From DASYAN01 sp963727755 (GTDB taxonomy: Bacteria > Chloroflexota > Ktedonobacteria > Ktedonobacterales > Ktedonobacteraceae): DNA of 64,000 nucleotides. The position numbers were made by a program, and so were the translations under genes. The notes under the pieces are model-generated. The model did not search any database. It saw only the letters and a program-made list of their open reading frames with translations, and had not been told where the DNA came from. Location: NCBI GenBank assembly GCA_963727755.1, contig CAVSHN010000017.1, positions 310,001-374,000 of the forward strand. The letters run 5' to 3'. Shown here piece after piece: positions 28,261 through 37,420 of this stretch; the stretch's first letter is position 1, and every line of letters begins with the position of its first letter.

Positions 28261-28367
28261 GAGATACATACAAGCGATTAAACGATATTCAAGAAGCAAT
28301 TGCTCACATTGAAAAGTATACTAGGGAAGGTCGAGAATCTTTCGATCGAGCCTTGCAAGCGGATTAA
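28257..28367 (+). pseudogene. Truncated HepT (HEPN/DUF86) toxin fragment, copy a
   Basis: Starting at the GTG that overlaps the MNT stop, the frame reads MRDTYKRLNDIQEAIAHIEK, then TREGRESFDRALQAD and stops after 36 codons. This matches only the first helices of HepT, usually about 110-140 residues. The RNase motif (Rx4-6H) in the C-terminal part is missing. The break falls exactly at a GGATTAAA sequence next to a small inverted-repeat element. Confidence 0.7.
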
Positions 28368-28368
28368 A

Positions 28369-28453
28369 CTCCGTCAGTGCAATGGCGACGTGACCCATTG
28401 CGCTTGGTAATGCCCTATAATCTGAGCTTGCGGAACGCTGATTTTGCACTGAC
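28369..28453. mobile_element. 85-bp MITE-like element, copy a
   Basis: Terminal inverted repeats GTCAGTGCAA and TTGCACTGAC bound the element, flanked on both sides by GGATTAAA (28361-28368 and 28454-28461). The related site at about 22105 (GCGGATTAAACCACTC) lacks the element and has a single GGATTAAA, so it looks like an empty site. This supports an 8-bp target duplication. No coding capacity. Confidence 0.65.
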
Positions 28454-28489
28454 GGATTAAATCACTCTTTTTCAAGTAAGATGTGCTAT

Positions 28490-28854
28490 TTAAGAATTTC
28501 TAGCCGCGTTCATAGCCTCCTGCACTGCTAATTTGAATTGGCTCATTTGCGCGGCAAGAGCATCTGAAGCCTGCGCAGCATTGGGCGCACTCATCACAAT
28601 TTTGGCGACACATTTTGCTTCTACGTGAGATAATTTTTCCATCTGAGTCGCTTGCTCTTCTGGCGTACCTATCGTAAATGGCGGCTGCAACTCAAAGAAT
28701 AGAAGCGTAAATTCCGAGCCATGATATTCTAAATCACTAGATGGGTTGCATGTTCACTTCTGAGAGACTCATGTCCCGTCCATTTGACTGGCTTAGGCAT
28801 TGGTTTTCTTTGATGGTTTGTACCATTTTGATGGTTTGTACCATTTTCGTTCAT
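28490..28854 (-). pseudogene. DUF3467-like protein, copy b (stop and frameshift)
   Basis: Compared with copy a, a CAG codon has become TAG and two bases are inserted in the segment encoding IQNHGSE (about 28715-28735), so the frame is broken. The C-terminal 66 codons remain open. The N-terminus has two NGTNHQ units rather than three. Confidence 0.65.
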
Positions 28855-28922
28855 CGATTTCTCCTTAGAAGGGGATGGGAAGAAAGAAATCCAGTAACGT
28901 ATGTTGCTGGATTTCCCCTATC

Positions 28923-29375
28923 CTACTCGTAGGACTCATCTGGCGAAGGTTCAATTGAGATTTCAGTGGCCTTTATTCCCACCAATTCATCATCAGCAAA
29001 CAAGAAATGGACGCTTCCATACACAATCTCATCATCGATAGTTTTATCTCTGGCGAGCCAGATTGTGTAACTATCTCCTTGATCCTGAACAGCACAGATA
29101 TTGTCCGTTGACAGGACCTTGAGCTGGGGAAAACCGTAGCGAGGAACAAGATTATCTGGATAGCGGCAATATGCTTGTTCTACCACGTACGGGAATAGAC
29201 ACTCCAACTCGCCAAAAAAACCCTCTTTGTCCAACCATAGCATAGCCTGATCAGCAGCTACTTCGTATACTCTACAATCATCCGACAATTTCCCTGACTC
29301 TATATCACATACATATTCGGGCCTATATGCCGCTATTGTTGTAGCAATAGACTGCAATCCTATCAATTTAATCAT
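28923..29375 (-). CDS. Conserved hypothetical protein of the toxin unit, copy b
   Basis: The product is 150 residues from MIKLIGLQSIATTIAAYRPE, with GGAGATGTAACC before the ATG at 29375. It aligns along its length with copy a at 22676 (AMLWLDKEGFFGELECLFPYV; VHFLFADDELVGIKATEISI), with many substitutions. The ORF remains open upstream to 29486 (MRQPRFVRAIEGQGG...), which looks like the start of a different inserted gene fragment, so the shorter start is preferred. Function unknown; its position after a SUKH gene is conserved between the two units. Confidence 0.62.
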   Translation of the reverse strand: MIKLIGLQSIATTIAAYRPEYVCDIESGKLSDDCRVYEVAADQAMLWLDKEGFFGELECLFPYVVEQAYCRYPDNLVPRYGFPQLKVLSTDNICAVQDQGDSYTIWLARDKTIDDEIVYGSVHFLFADDELVGIKATEISIEPSPDESYE

Positions 29376-29698
29376 GGTTACATCTCCATTATCTTGGGGC
29401 TTCTTACCTTGCAAGCGTTCATATTGCTTTCTAGTAAACAGCCCGCCTTGGCCCTCGATCGCACGAACAAAGCGTGGCTGTCGCATTAGAGTTCATCCTC
29501 GGTAGGCTTCCTTGTCTTACCGATGAATCTTTCTTCTATGGCACCAAACTTGCGGAAGTTGGCTCTTGCTTTAGTTCAATAATTTTCTATGTATCAATTT
29601 TTATCCTCCTGAGGTCGAGTAGCGGGATGGAGGTAATATCATCCTGCTACTCGACCTCAGCCAAGATGCGAATGGAATTGCGACAAACCATACTTGTA
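29376..29698. other. Spacer with gene remnants and hairpin
   Basis: On the minus strand two fragments can be read: one ending KFGAIEERFIGKTRKPTEDEL and, overlapping its stop, one beginning MRQPRFVRAIEGQGG. Neither is complete or recognised, and unit 1 lacks them at this point. The 21-bp hairpin of unit 1 recurs at 29609-29660 with one mismatch. Confidence 0.45.
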
Positions 29699-30181
29699 CT
29701 ATTCTTCGCCACTAAGTTCGATATTTATCGTGTCAAGTAAGAAGTCTCCGAAATCATCCGCTATGATCTCGTATTTTTGGAGTTCTAAGTCGAATCCATA
29801 AAAAAATGAGACAACTTTAGGTTCCTTATCGTTATTAAGTTTTCCAAAGTCAAGGCAGTAATATTCACCCGCGGTAGTATTGTAAATGATTAACAGATTT
29901 GCAGGCAGATTGATTTTTCTCCTTTCAGTGAGAGTAACCCATATTGCGTTTGGAATACCGGAATCTTCGAAGTTATCGCCAATAATTCCATATATCTCTC
30001 CACCTCCAAAGTTCCCTGCTCCATAATTTTTAAGGAAATCTCGGTACATACCTGTAAACTTAAACCCTGTTGCCTCCTCTGCTCTCAATATTAATTTATC
30101 CGTTCTTGGGCCGACAAAATCACTTCTGTCTTTGTCGGTATTGATGATTTGTACTGCTTGTTGATAATTTTTTAGACTCAT
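29699..30181 (-). CDS. SMI1/KNR4 (SUKH) family immunity-type protein, copy b
   Basis: The product is 160 residues, about 90% identical by eye to copy a, with the same ends (MSLKNYQQAVQIIN; NIELSGEE). The changes cluster in surface positions (SHFVGQ to SDFVGP, DIGTGEYH to NTTAGEYY). In unit 2 it is separated from the toxin by another gene and a direct repeat. It may therefore be an immunity gene left behind after the toxin domain was replaced, or it may protect against the sister toxin. Confidence 0.82.
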   Translation of the reverse strand: MSLKNYQQAVQIINTDKDRSDFVGPRTDKLILRAEEATGFKFTGMYRDFLKNYGAGNFGGGEIYGIIGDNFEDSGIPNAIWVTLTERRKINLPANLLIIYNTTAGEYYCLDFGKLNNDKEPKVVSFFYGFDLELQKYEIIADDFGDFLLDTINIELSGEE

Positions 30182-30254
30182 CGCAATTCCTGCCTTTCAA
30201 AATGTAGTCAAACACATTGATTACAGCGAAAACATCCGTTGCTACCTTTTTGAC

Positions 30255-30359
30255 GTATCATCTCAAAAATCCGGGGCTGATCCATTGGTGAATCCAGGAC
30301 AGAAGCGCGATGACAAGACGTCATCAACAATTTTACCCCGTACTATTGAGAAGATCCCT
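30255..30359. repeat. 105-bp direct repeat, copy R1
   Basis: It matches R2 at 30949-31053 with about seven mismatches (shared core AGAAGCGCGATGACAAGACG). R1 and R2 bracket the gene at 30425-30925. Confidence 0.85.
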
Positions 30360-30424
30360 GAGGGCATGTCGAGAGCTGGAATTCCGCCCAACATGGCCAC
30401 TCCGACACGCCTCATCCACCGCAG

Positions 30425-30925
30425 TCATATCACCTCATATTGAGAAAGCATGATCGTACACTCCTTTTCGTGAATGATCAAATCGCTGTTTATTTCACAG
30501 GATGCATCTGGATATGCCTGATATATCCTGTCTGCAAGGACATGTACTGGGGGAAGTTCACGGGCGTACAAATGAACCTGGCGAACAATTAAACCGGTAT
30601 CTACGTATATTTCCACTTTGGGAATGTCCTTGTTTGTTCGTCTAATATTATGCAAAGTCTTTATTCTTATTGTCTCTTCATATTTGGTTCCTATTTCTTG
30701 AAACCCAAATAACCCGGCTAGTACTATATGGTTTGGATTTCCTTCCCTGAATATGCCTACTAACTCAATTAAAAGTTCTTCGATTGAACTGTCTGAAAAC
30801 TTTTTGATCATCACTCCCCTTGCCTCATCTAGAAACCAAGAAGCTAAATCGTTATTGCTACCGCTGTCGTCTAAAATGCCAGGAGTAATGACTTTAGGCT
30901 TTGTGTAGAGAAATGGTCTGTTCAT
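30425..30925 (-). CDS. Unknown protein, candidate immunity for the HNHP-domain toxin
   Basis: The product is 166 residues from MNRPFLYTKPKVITPG (ATG at 30925). The frame is open 99 bases further, but that part lies in the R2 repeat. It is soluble, with a helical first half (SIEELLIELVGIFREGNPNH) and beta-rich second half (DIPKVEIYVDTGLIVRQVHL). I recognise no family. It lies directly downstream of the toxin stop, is flanked by 105-bp direct repeats and has no counterpart in unit 1. That is the position expected of the cognate immunity gene. Confidence 0.6.
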   Translation of the reverse strand: MNRPFLYTKPKVITPGILDDSGSNNDLASWFLDEARGVMIKKFSDSSIEELLIELVGIFREGNPNHIVLAGLFGFQEIGTKYEETIRIKTLHNIRRTNKDIPKVEIYVDTGLIVRQVHLYARELPPVHVLADRIYQAYPDASCEINSDLIIHEKECTIMLSQYEVI

Positions 30926-30948
30926 GCTTCTTACCTTACCTTTCAACT

Positions 30949-31053
30949 GTATCATCGCAAAAATGCGGGGCTCATCCATTGGAAAATCCAGGACAGAAGC
31001 GCGATGACAAGACGTCATCAACAATTTTACCCCGCACTATTGAGAAGATTCCT
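30949..31053. repeat. 105-bp direct repeat, copy R2
   Basis: It starts one base beyond the toxin stop codon (31055-31057) and ends just before the candidate immunity gene. The partner copy R1 is at 30255-30359. Confidence 0.85.
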
Positions 31054-34013
31054 TTCAACTCACAGTATATACTCCGCCTATCTTTTCAGCAATCTTTTCA
31101 AACAGCATTTTCCATACTGCATCTTCATTGCCTTCCTGATAGAATTTCCGAGCTACCGGGTCATGGAAAAGTTCTTCTTTTGCTTTATCTTCTATATCTT
31201 CAATATCTTTTATGTCAGAAACTTTCCATCCCTCAGCTCCTCTTGCCATACTAAAAGTTCGGCCATCTGCGGTTATTGCCCTTATTTCTTGCATATCGAA
31301 ATCTGCTGCTGTTTCTAGATCTTCCATGCTCAGTTGCCCACCATGAGGATGGTTATGCGTAAAAATAGCATCTTTTGCAATGTCACGATAACTACTTAGG
31401 CCTATATAGCTTGCCGTTCCTACAATCATATCTCCTATCAAATCACCATCTTTAGTAAAGAACTGGCCATGCTCTAAAGCTTCATGCATGATTTCTTTTT
31501 CAAGCTTTACAACCGGATTTTCGGTTGTAGTGTCTGTTGGTTTTTGATGGCCGTCATCAGTGACACTATCATCATGCGCAACAGGCTTTCCACCATCCCT
31601 ACCACGATTGCCATCACCTTGCCCACCATGACCGCCATCCGTAATCTCTTGTGGCCCTAATTGCGGCACCACTTCTATGTGAGCAGGGCCACTAGTGCTA
31701 GCTTGCGGACCACCACCATCATGCCCATCACCATGCCCACCACAACCGTTTCCTTCCTTTACGATCTTTGCGATGATTCCCGCCCCTACAGCGACGGTGG
31801 CTACTCCTCCAACTGTCAGCCCGATCAAGAGAGCCTTATTATTCCTAGAACCCTCTCCAGCCTGCTCGATATCGAGCCCGCTGATTAAGTAGTACATCAA
31901 CTGTAGACCACGAAGCCCTTTTGCCGTCTCCTTCCATTCAGGATTTTTAGCATTATAGTCTAGACCACATGGAGAACCACCTGTCTCGCTTGTGTTGCAG
32001 TAATAATACTTAGCATCTAGCTTTATATTATTATCATGTATTGCTCCCCCATGGTCATAGCATGTATCTGAACCACTTGCATAAACGAGAGCGAAGTTGG
32101 CATTCATGTCGATCGCATTGGCATACTGATTAGGATTGAGTAATCCTCCCACGACGTTATCACATTCGCTACCAATGGCTGACCAAACAGTCGTCAATCC
32201 TTTTGTTGGTTGTGGGTCTAGTCCAGCTGGGCTGCTTAGATCTGACATGAAAGGACTGTTGTAAACTAAATCTTGTGCTTGTTGACAGCCTGCGCATCCC
32301 AAAGCATCTATACCATATACTCCTCCATGAGGAGAGTTAAACGTAATCGCCTTAGTCACCTGACCAATGGTATCTGGAAAAGGAGCTTCGCCTGCATGGA
32401 TGTCCATCTGATACAGTGCTCCGCGTGTGATCACTCCTCCCATACTGTGAGCCACGATTATCACATCTCTGTTAGACTGACCAAAGTTATGATACAAGTA
32501 CTGAGCGAACAAACAACTCAGATGGTATAAGCTTTCATCATTTGTACCGTCCGGCCCGGCATCTGCATGATAATCGGTACAGTTATTTTTATACAAATCG
32601 TCATGGAGATCTGAACTATAGCGCGTCTCAAGCCCGTTTGCACAATTTGTATCACCAGTATAGTATTTTATCGTACGGAAATCTGTTAGCCCACGCTCGC
32701 TTAGAAAGTTTATTGCATCGCCCCAGTAGTCCTTCATACAATCCCAGCCGCTACTACTCCCCTTCCAAGGCATATAGGGTATGGGACCTGGCATTTCGGG
32801 TCCGATTTTAATGCCATGAACAAAGACAATGCTGAGTGGGTTATCCGGTGCAGGAGGATTTACAGGAGTAATCGGCACCATGGGGGCATCGCTTACTAAG
32901 TGGTATAGCTGCGATAGACTATGATGCCCGTATCCCGCATTAATCCACGTAAAAGAGATATAACCTGTTGTATCTAGCGTGTAGTTGGCACCACATGGGT
33001 ATAACCCTGACGAACAGTAATATATCCAAGCATTATCTGTTATACTACTATCATGTAATGCTCCACTATAGTCATAGCACGTATTGGTGCCATTACGCTC
33101 ATAAACCACAGTGAAATCAGCATCCATATCGATAGCACTGGCATATCCCTTTTTAGGACCTCCTGGTCCTTCCGTGACCTGATCACATTCACTACCAATG
33201 ACTGTCCAATGAGTATTCCCTACTAGTAATATTTCTGGGTATCGCCCATATTTGTTTAGCTCAGTCATGAGGCTACTGCCTGTCATCAACTCGCTCGTTT
33301 GTGTACAGCCACCACACGCCTGCAAACTATCTGCTGGTATAGTATAATCTAGCCCTCCATGAGGTGTATTAAATGTAATAACACCAGTCACATAGCCAAT
33401 GGTCGATGGAAAAGGATCCTTGCCTGCATTCGTTTGCATCTGATACATTGTTTCGCGAATGATTATTCCTCCCATACCGTGACCTACGAGTATAACTTCA
33501 TTGGACTGCAAGTTATTATACAAGTACTGAGCGAATTTACAACTAAGGTGGTAGATGCTCTCATCATTTGTACCTTCCGACCCTGCATGATAACTGGCAC
33601 AGGGTTGGCTATACAAAGAGTTCAAGAGACTTGCGTCACAATTGGTATCACCAGCATAGTATCCTATCGTACGCAAATCTTTTAGCCCATATAAAGACAG
33701 AAAGTTTAATGTATCACCCCAGTAGCCGTTATAACAATCAAAGCCGCTATTAGCTCCATTTGATGCTGGACCTTTAAAGCCATGAACGAATACAATGCTT
33801 GTGGCCGTGTCAGAAAATGGAGTATATTCGTCTAGCTCTCGTCTGGGAACACCCTCCTGCTCTCTGAGCTGCCGCCTCTCAACAAGCAACTTTCTCGACC
33901 TGTGAAATTGCTAAGCAGCCTGATGGTAGCTTGATAACCAAGAGAAGGATGTGCTAAGCTGCTGGAATAAGTGGAACGAAACCAATAGGACTATTGATCG
34001 GAGAGCAATCACA

Positions 34014-34244
34014 ATGAAGATGCGGATACGAGTCACGCTGCACGATGAAGAAGAGTCAGAAGTGACGGAAGCAACGACCATGGAAGTCCAGGTACCAGAT
34101 TTTGAAGCATTTACTGGGCCAGACACATTTGGGGAAGTATTTGATCAATACGAGCGTAAGGTGTTAGAGGCCCGAAATGAAGTAGTGAAAACAGCAACTG
34201 AGAAGTATTTGGAAGGAATGGCTCAAAAAAAACACAATCAGTAG
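34014..34244 (+). CDS. Short N-terminal ORF of the insertion sequence
   Basis: Seventy-six codons from MKMRIRVTLHDEEESEVTEA (an upstream ATG at 33951 would add 21). It ends in GMAQKKHNQ over an A8 run (34225-34232); its TAG overlaps the GTG of the transposase ORF. A -1 slip on A8 would give SKKTQSVVETQ and join both ORFs. Such a fused N-terminal domain is expected for this transposase type. Programmed frameshift and a sequencing indel are both possible. Confidence 0.6.
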   Translation: MKMRIRVTLHDEEESEVTEATTMEVQVPDFEAFTGPDTFGEVFDQYERKVLEARNEVVKTATEKYLEGMAQKKHNQ

Positions 34245-35572
34245 TGGAGACACAAGGCGGAAAAATAATTGAAAAGCCAAATAATTATACTATTGATGCT
34301 GAAATAGGTAAATTAGAGGTGAATACGTTTGAGATAAAAGAAGGATCACAAAATATATTTCGTACGGAAAGAGATGTTTTTCCAGAAACAGGCCCAAGAG
34401 AGCATTACAAAACCGTGTGTTTTCGGGAATTGGCTCTCGCTTATCCATGTGATGAGTCATATAGGAAAAGCGCAGAGAAACTCAATCGCGCATTGAGACG
34501 ACAAGAGGGGCAGAAGATGAGCGCTCGCACAATGGCGAATCTGGTGGAGCGGGAAGGAGAGCAGATCCAGGCATCTGTTGCGAACAAGTCGAAGAGTATC
34601 CTTCAGGATCATGGCTTCACTCCTGATGGAGTTATCTGCGACCAGGAAAAAGCGTTTGGATTGCTAAAAAAGGAAGAGGTTTTGCTTGAGCGAGAGAAGA
34701 TATTTCAAGCGATAGAAGAGCTAAACAGAGGGAAAGAAAAAGAAAAGTGTATTACTCTGTCAGAATTGTATGAAACTTTTGAAGATCCGGAAGCCATCAA
34801 AGCGAATATTTCAGTTGATGATGTATGTTGTAAAAAACAAAAAGCTGAAGGCAGAAAAAAGGGCTCACCACCAAAAGAAAAAAGAGAAATGGTGAATAAT
34901 ACAGTAGCACATATACAAAATAAAGAGGCAAAGAAGTATACGCTGAATACGCCTACTATCTCACAAATGATGACGAGTGTGTTGGCATTTCTCCTGTTGA
35001 ATGACCTCCTGAGCAAACCAGGGTCTCTGGTATTTTTCACCGATGGGGCTCGTGATCTTCGAAAAGCAATCCAAGACGTATTTAGCTTTATGCCATTAAA
35101 AATCATCTTGGATTGGTATCATCTGGAAAAGAAATGCAAAGATCTTTTGAGTATGGCTATCAATGGAAAACAGATCAAAAATCAGGTACTGACTGAATTG
35201 CTTATTTGGTTGTGGCTGGGCAAGGTGGATGAGGCGATCGGTCTATTACGCGACTTGAAAGCAGATTACATCAAAAACGCCATGCAGCGAGATAATTTGA
35301 TCACCTATTTTTCCCGTAATCGCGATTGTATCCCTTGTTACGCTTTGCGCAAGCAACTCGGTCTTCGCAACTCAAGCAACCCTGTTGAGAAAGCGAACGA
35401 TCTTTTGGTTTCCGATCGACAAAAGCATAATGGCATGAGTTGGAGTGCGCAAGGTTCAACAAGTTTAGCCACTTTGACCGCTCTGCGTCACAATGGCGAA
35501 GACAGGAATTGGTTGCTCGATCATCACATTCGCTTCCAGTTTGATGCTGCTACTCAAAAATCTGCTGCATGA
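34244..35572 (+). CDS. IS transposase (ISKra4/ISLre2-like, DDE type)
   Basis: The product is 442 residues. Visible features: a helical N-terminal region (YRKSAEKLNRALRRQEGQ), SVDDVCCKKQKAEGRKKG (first acidic site), FFTDGARDLRKAI (second), LDWYHLEKKCKDLLSMA, and near the end SSNPVEKANDLLVSDRQKHN and GSTSLATLTAL. The order and spacing fit DDE transposases of the ISKra4/ISLre2 kind; I cannot fix the family without a search. It starts at GTG overlapping the upstream stop, compatible with coupling or -1 frameshifting. Confidence 0.82.
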   Translation: METQGGKIIEKPNNYTIDAEIGKLEVNTFEIKEGSQNIFRTERDVFPETGPREHYKTVCFRELALAYPCDESYRKSAEKLNRALRRQEGQKMSARTMANLVEREGEQIQASVANKSKSILQDHGFTPDGVICDQEKAFGLLKKEEVLLEREKIFQAIEELNRGKEKEKCITLSELYETFEDPEAIKANISVDDVCCKKQKAEGRKKGSPPKEKREMVNNTVAHIQNKEAKKYTLNTPTISQMMTSVLAFLLLNDLLSKPGSLVFFTDGARDLRKAIQDVFSFMPLKIILDWYHLEKKCKDLLSMAINGKQIKNQVLTELLIWLWLGKVDEAIGLLRDLKADYIKNAMQRDNLITYFSRNRDCIPCYALRKQLGLRNSSNPVEKANDLLVSDRQKHNGMSWSAQGSTSLATLTALRHNGEDRNWLLDHHIRFQFDAATQKSAA

Positions 35573-36226
35573 ATTTTTGGGCTGGCAATTTCACAGGTCG
35601 AACTTTCTCACACGCTCCAGTACCTCTCGATTGACTTTGACCTCCTCCTTCCGAGCTTGCAAACTTGCCATCTTCACCTCTTCCAGCTTGAGATGCTCAT
35701 TACCTTTGTCCTGCTCTCCCTGATGAGTCTCCATCGTAGATTGAGGGGTCTCTTTGCTCTTCTTCCCTGGCATCTCTTCAAACCCTTCAAACAGCGTTCT
35801 CAGATCCTCCAGAGCTTTTTGAGCATTCTCCGCAAGCTGTTGCCTTTGATCTCGCCTTTGCTCACGCTTCTGAATGCTTTGAGGATGGTCTCGCTTTTGA
35901 ACATTTTGAATGAACTGCTCTGGATCTTTCACGAATTTGCTGAGATAGGCAAGCAATTCAGGCGTCACTTTGTTGGGATTGAATTCCAAAGCCATTGGGT
36001 GCGAGCGATTGTTGAACCCTTTCCACTCAACAAGAGGATGTGGGCTTGTGGCATTGTTGCTGTCCAAGAGACGAAGAGCTGTGCCACCACGCACGGGACG
36101 ACCTTCAACATTGATCCCTCGCGCTGAGGCAAGCATCACGCCGAGCAAAAGCGCGGATTTGTTCTCCCACAGGGACGAAACCATGCGAGATACTTTGTCA
36201 CTCACAGGCCCAACCCAGTCAGGCAT

Positions 36227-36900
36227 GATTGAGGTGCGACTTTTCTCAGGTTTTGCTACTTCCTGCGGTTCTTTTACCTCCCGATAAAACCGAAGGTTTC
36301 TTTCCTCTCGTTGTTGAGAGGTTTTCTTGCTTTTTTCCTACGTTATCCAGCTTGAGTTCTTGTCCTACAGATGTTTTTTTACATCTGCATTTCTATTTAT
36401 CTCTTTAAATGACATATTAACTAAAAAATCCTTTTATTTAAAGATGTATCACTTATACGGGGAGCAATACAGGAACAATGGTACAATAAAAATCAGAACG
36501 GTAGACAAATTTTCCAAAATCAGCGACAATCTACAAGAAACGTGTATCAACAACCACACTACAAGAGTAGCCTACTCCAAGTGTAACTGTAAAGGGACCT
36601 GTTGCGCAAGATGACATTTTTAGTGCAAGGTGACATTTCCAGCGGAAAGGTGACATTTATCAATATCTTTGCTTATCTTACTTTTTAATAGTATATTGCT
36701 TTAATTGCTATCTCTGCAAAATGTTTCTGTTGGGTGCAAAAGCTCAAGTCAGCATCTCTCTAAGTTTGTAATGTGTGATATAATGGGACTCTAAGATATT
36801 CTTCGGAAGGAACTATTCTGGTTAATAGAATTTGCTCGGCGGGACTTTGGTATTGAAATCGTTGAATGTTCTCAAGAACGAAATTAGGAGGGAGAATATG
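36227..36900. repeat. Near-identical copy of the 27.3-28.0 kb intergenic region
   Basis: It repeats the carrier/MNT divergent spacer with very few differences, including the shared 50-bp segment (about 36540-36595) and the GRTGACATTT repeats (36610-36660). No gene is supported in it. Confidence 0.85.
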
Positions 36901-37191
36901 TTTTCATGGGGGGAACTTATACAAGCCAAGCGTGATAATATCCTGCATACTGCAGCTAAATATGGTGCATCCAATGTACGTATCTTCGGTTCAGTGGCAC
37001 GTGGCGAGGCAGATGAACAGAGTGACCTTGATTTACTTGTAGATATGGATGCTGAATGTAGTCTTCTTCACTTGGCAGGCCTTTTGATCGAACTAGAGAA
37101 ATTGTTGGGTTATAAGGTGGATATTGTCACAGAGGAAGGGTTGCGAGATCGTGTGCGAAAACAGGTTTTGCAAGAGGCAGTAGGATTGTGA
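36898..37191 (+). CDS. MNT-type nucleotidyltransferase (antitoxin), copy b
   Basis: The product is 97 residues from MFSWGELIQAKRDNIL, differing from copy a at only about two positions (GCKVDIVTEERL versus GYKVDIVTEEGL). The catalytic GSVARG and SDLDLLVD motifs are intact. An upstream extension (to 36832) is possible but lacks a ribosome site, whereas AGGAGGGAGAAT precedes this ATG. It is followed by the same truncated HepT. Confidence 0.85.
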   Translation: MFSWGELIQAKRDNILHTAAKYGASNVRIFGSVARGEADEQSDLDLLVDMDAECSLLHLAGLLIELEKLLGYKVDIVTEEGLRDRVRKQVLQEAVGL

Positions 37192-37298
37192 GAGATACAT
37201 ACAAGCGATTAAACGATATTCAAGAAGCAATTGCTTACATTGAAAAGTATACTAGGGAAGGTCGAGAATCTTTCGATCGAGCCTTGCAAGCGGATTAA
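37188..37298 (+). pseudogene. Truncated HepT (HEPN/DUF86) fragment, copy b
   Basis: GTG at 37188 overlaps the MNT stop; 36 codons reading MRDTYKRLNDIQEAIAYIEK and ending RALQAD. The truncation is identical to copy a, so it predates the duplication. Confidence 0.7.
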
Positions 37299-37299
37299 A

Positions 37300-37384
37300 C
37301 TCCGTCAGTGCAATGGCGATGTGACCCACTGAGCTTGGTAATGCCCTATAATCTGAGCTTGCGGAACGCTGATTTTGCACTGAC
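37300..37384. mobile_element. 85-bp MITE-like element, copy b
   Basis: Same inverted repeats (GTCAGTGCAA/TTGCACTGAC) and flanking GGATTAAA as copy a, with a few internal changes. Confidence 0.65.
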
Positions 37385-37420
37385 GGATTAAATCACTCTT
37401 TTTCAAGTAAGATGTGCTAT

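Larger units (their letters stand above)
33896..35600 (+). mobile_element. 1705-bp insertion sequence, ISKra4/ISLre2-like
   Basis: The ends are inverted repeats: CGACCTGTGAAATTGC at 33896 and its complement GCAATTTCACAGGTCG ending at 35600. The 8-bp sequence AACTTTCT is duplicated on both sides (33888-33895 and 35601-35608). The uninterrupted site is visible in carrier copy 1 at about 26668. It carries a short first ORF and a DDE-type transposase ORF. Because the flanks rejoin in frame, insertion was recent and followed the unit duplication. Confidence 0.92.
31055..36226 (-). pseudogene. Toxin carrier copy 2 with HNHP-motif C-terminal domain, interrupted by an IS
   Basis: Removing the IS and one 8-bp target copy leaves 3459 bases, or 1152 codons, in frame. 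The 5' piece (35609-36226) and 3' piece (31055-33887) match carrier copy 1 almost exactly through both hydrolase domains, the membrane segment (KALLIGLTVGGVATVAVGAG) and the GGHGDGHDGGGPQAS linker. After that the sequence is unrelated. The C-terminal domain has KDAIFTHNHPHGGQLSMEDL, close to the JAMM/RadC signature HxHPx(n)SxxD, and ends GGVYTVS. A JAB-like peptidase or related toxin fold is likely but not certain. Domain 1 again lacks the nucleophile Ser (VGHGMGG); domain 2 has AHSMGG. Confidence 0.82.

Noticed and set aside
31055..33889. Separate 944-codon hydrolase gene starting at MLVERRQLREQEG
   Set aside because: That Met is internal. The 5' part of the gene continues on the other side of the IS at 35609-36226, in frame once the IS is removed.
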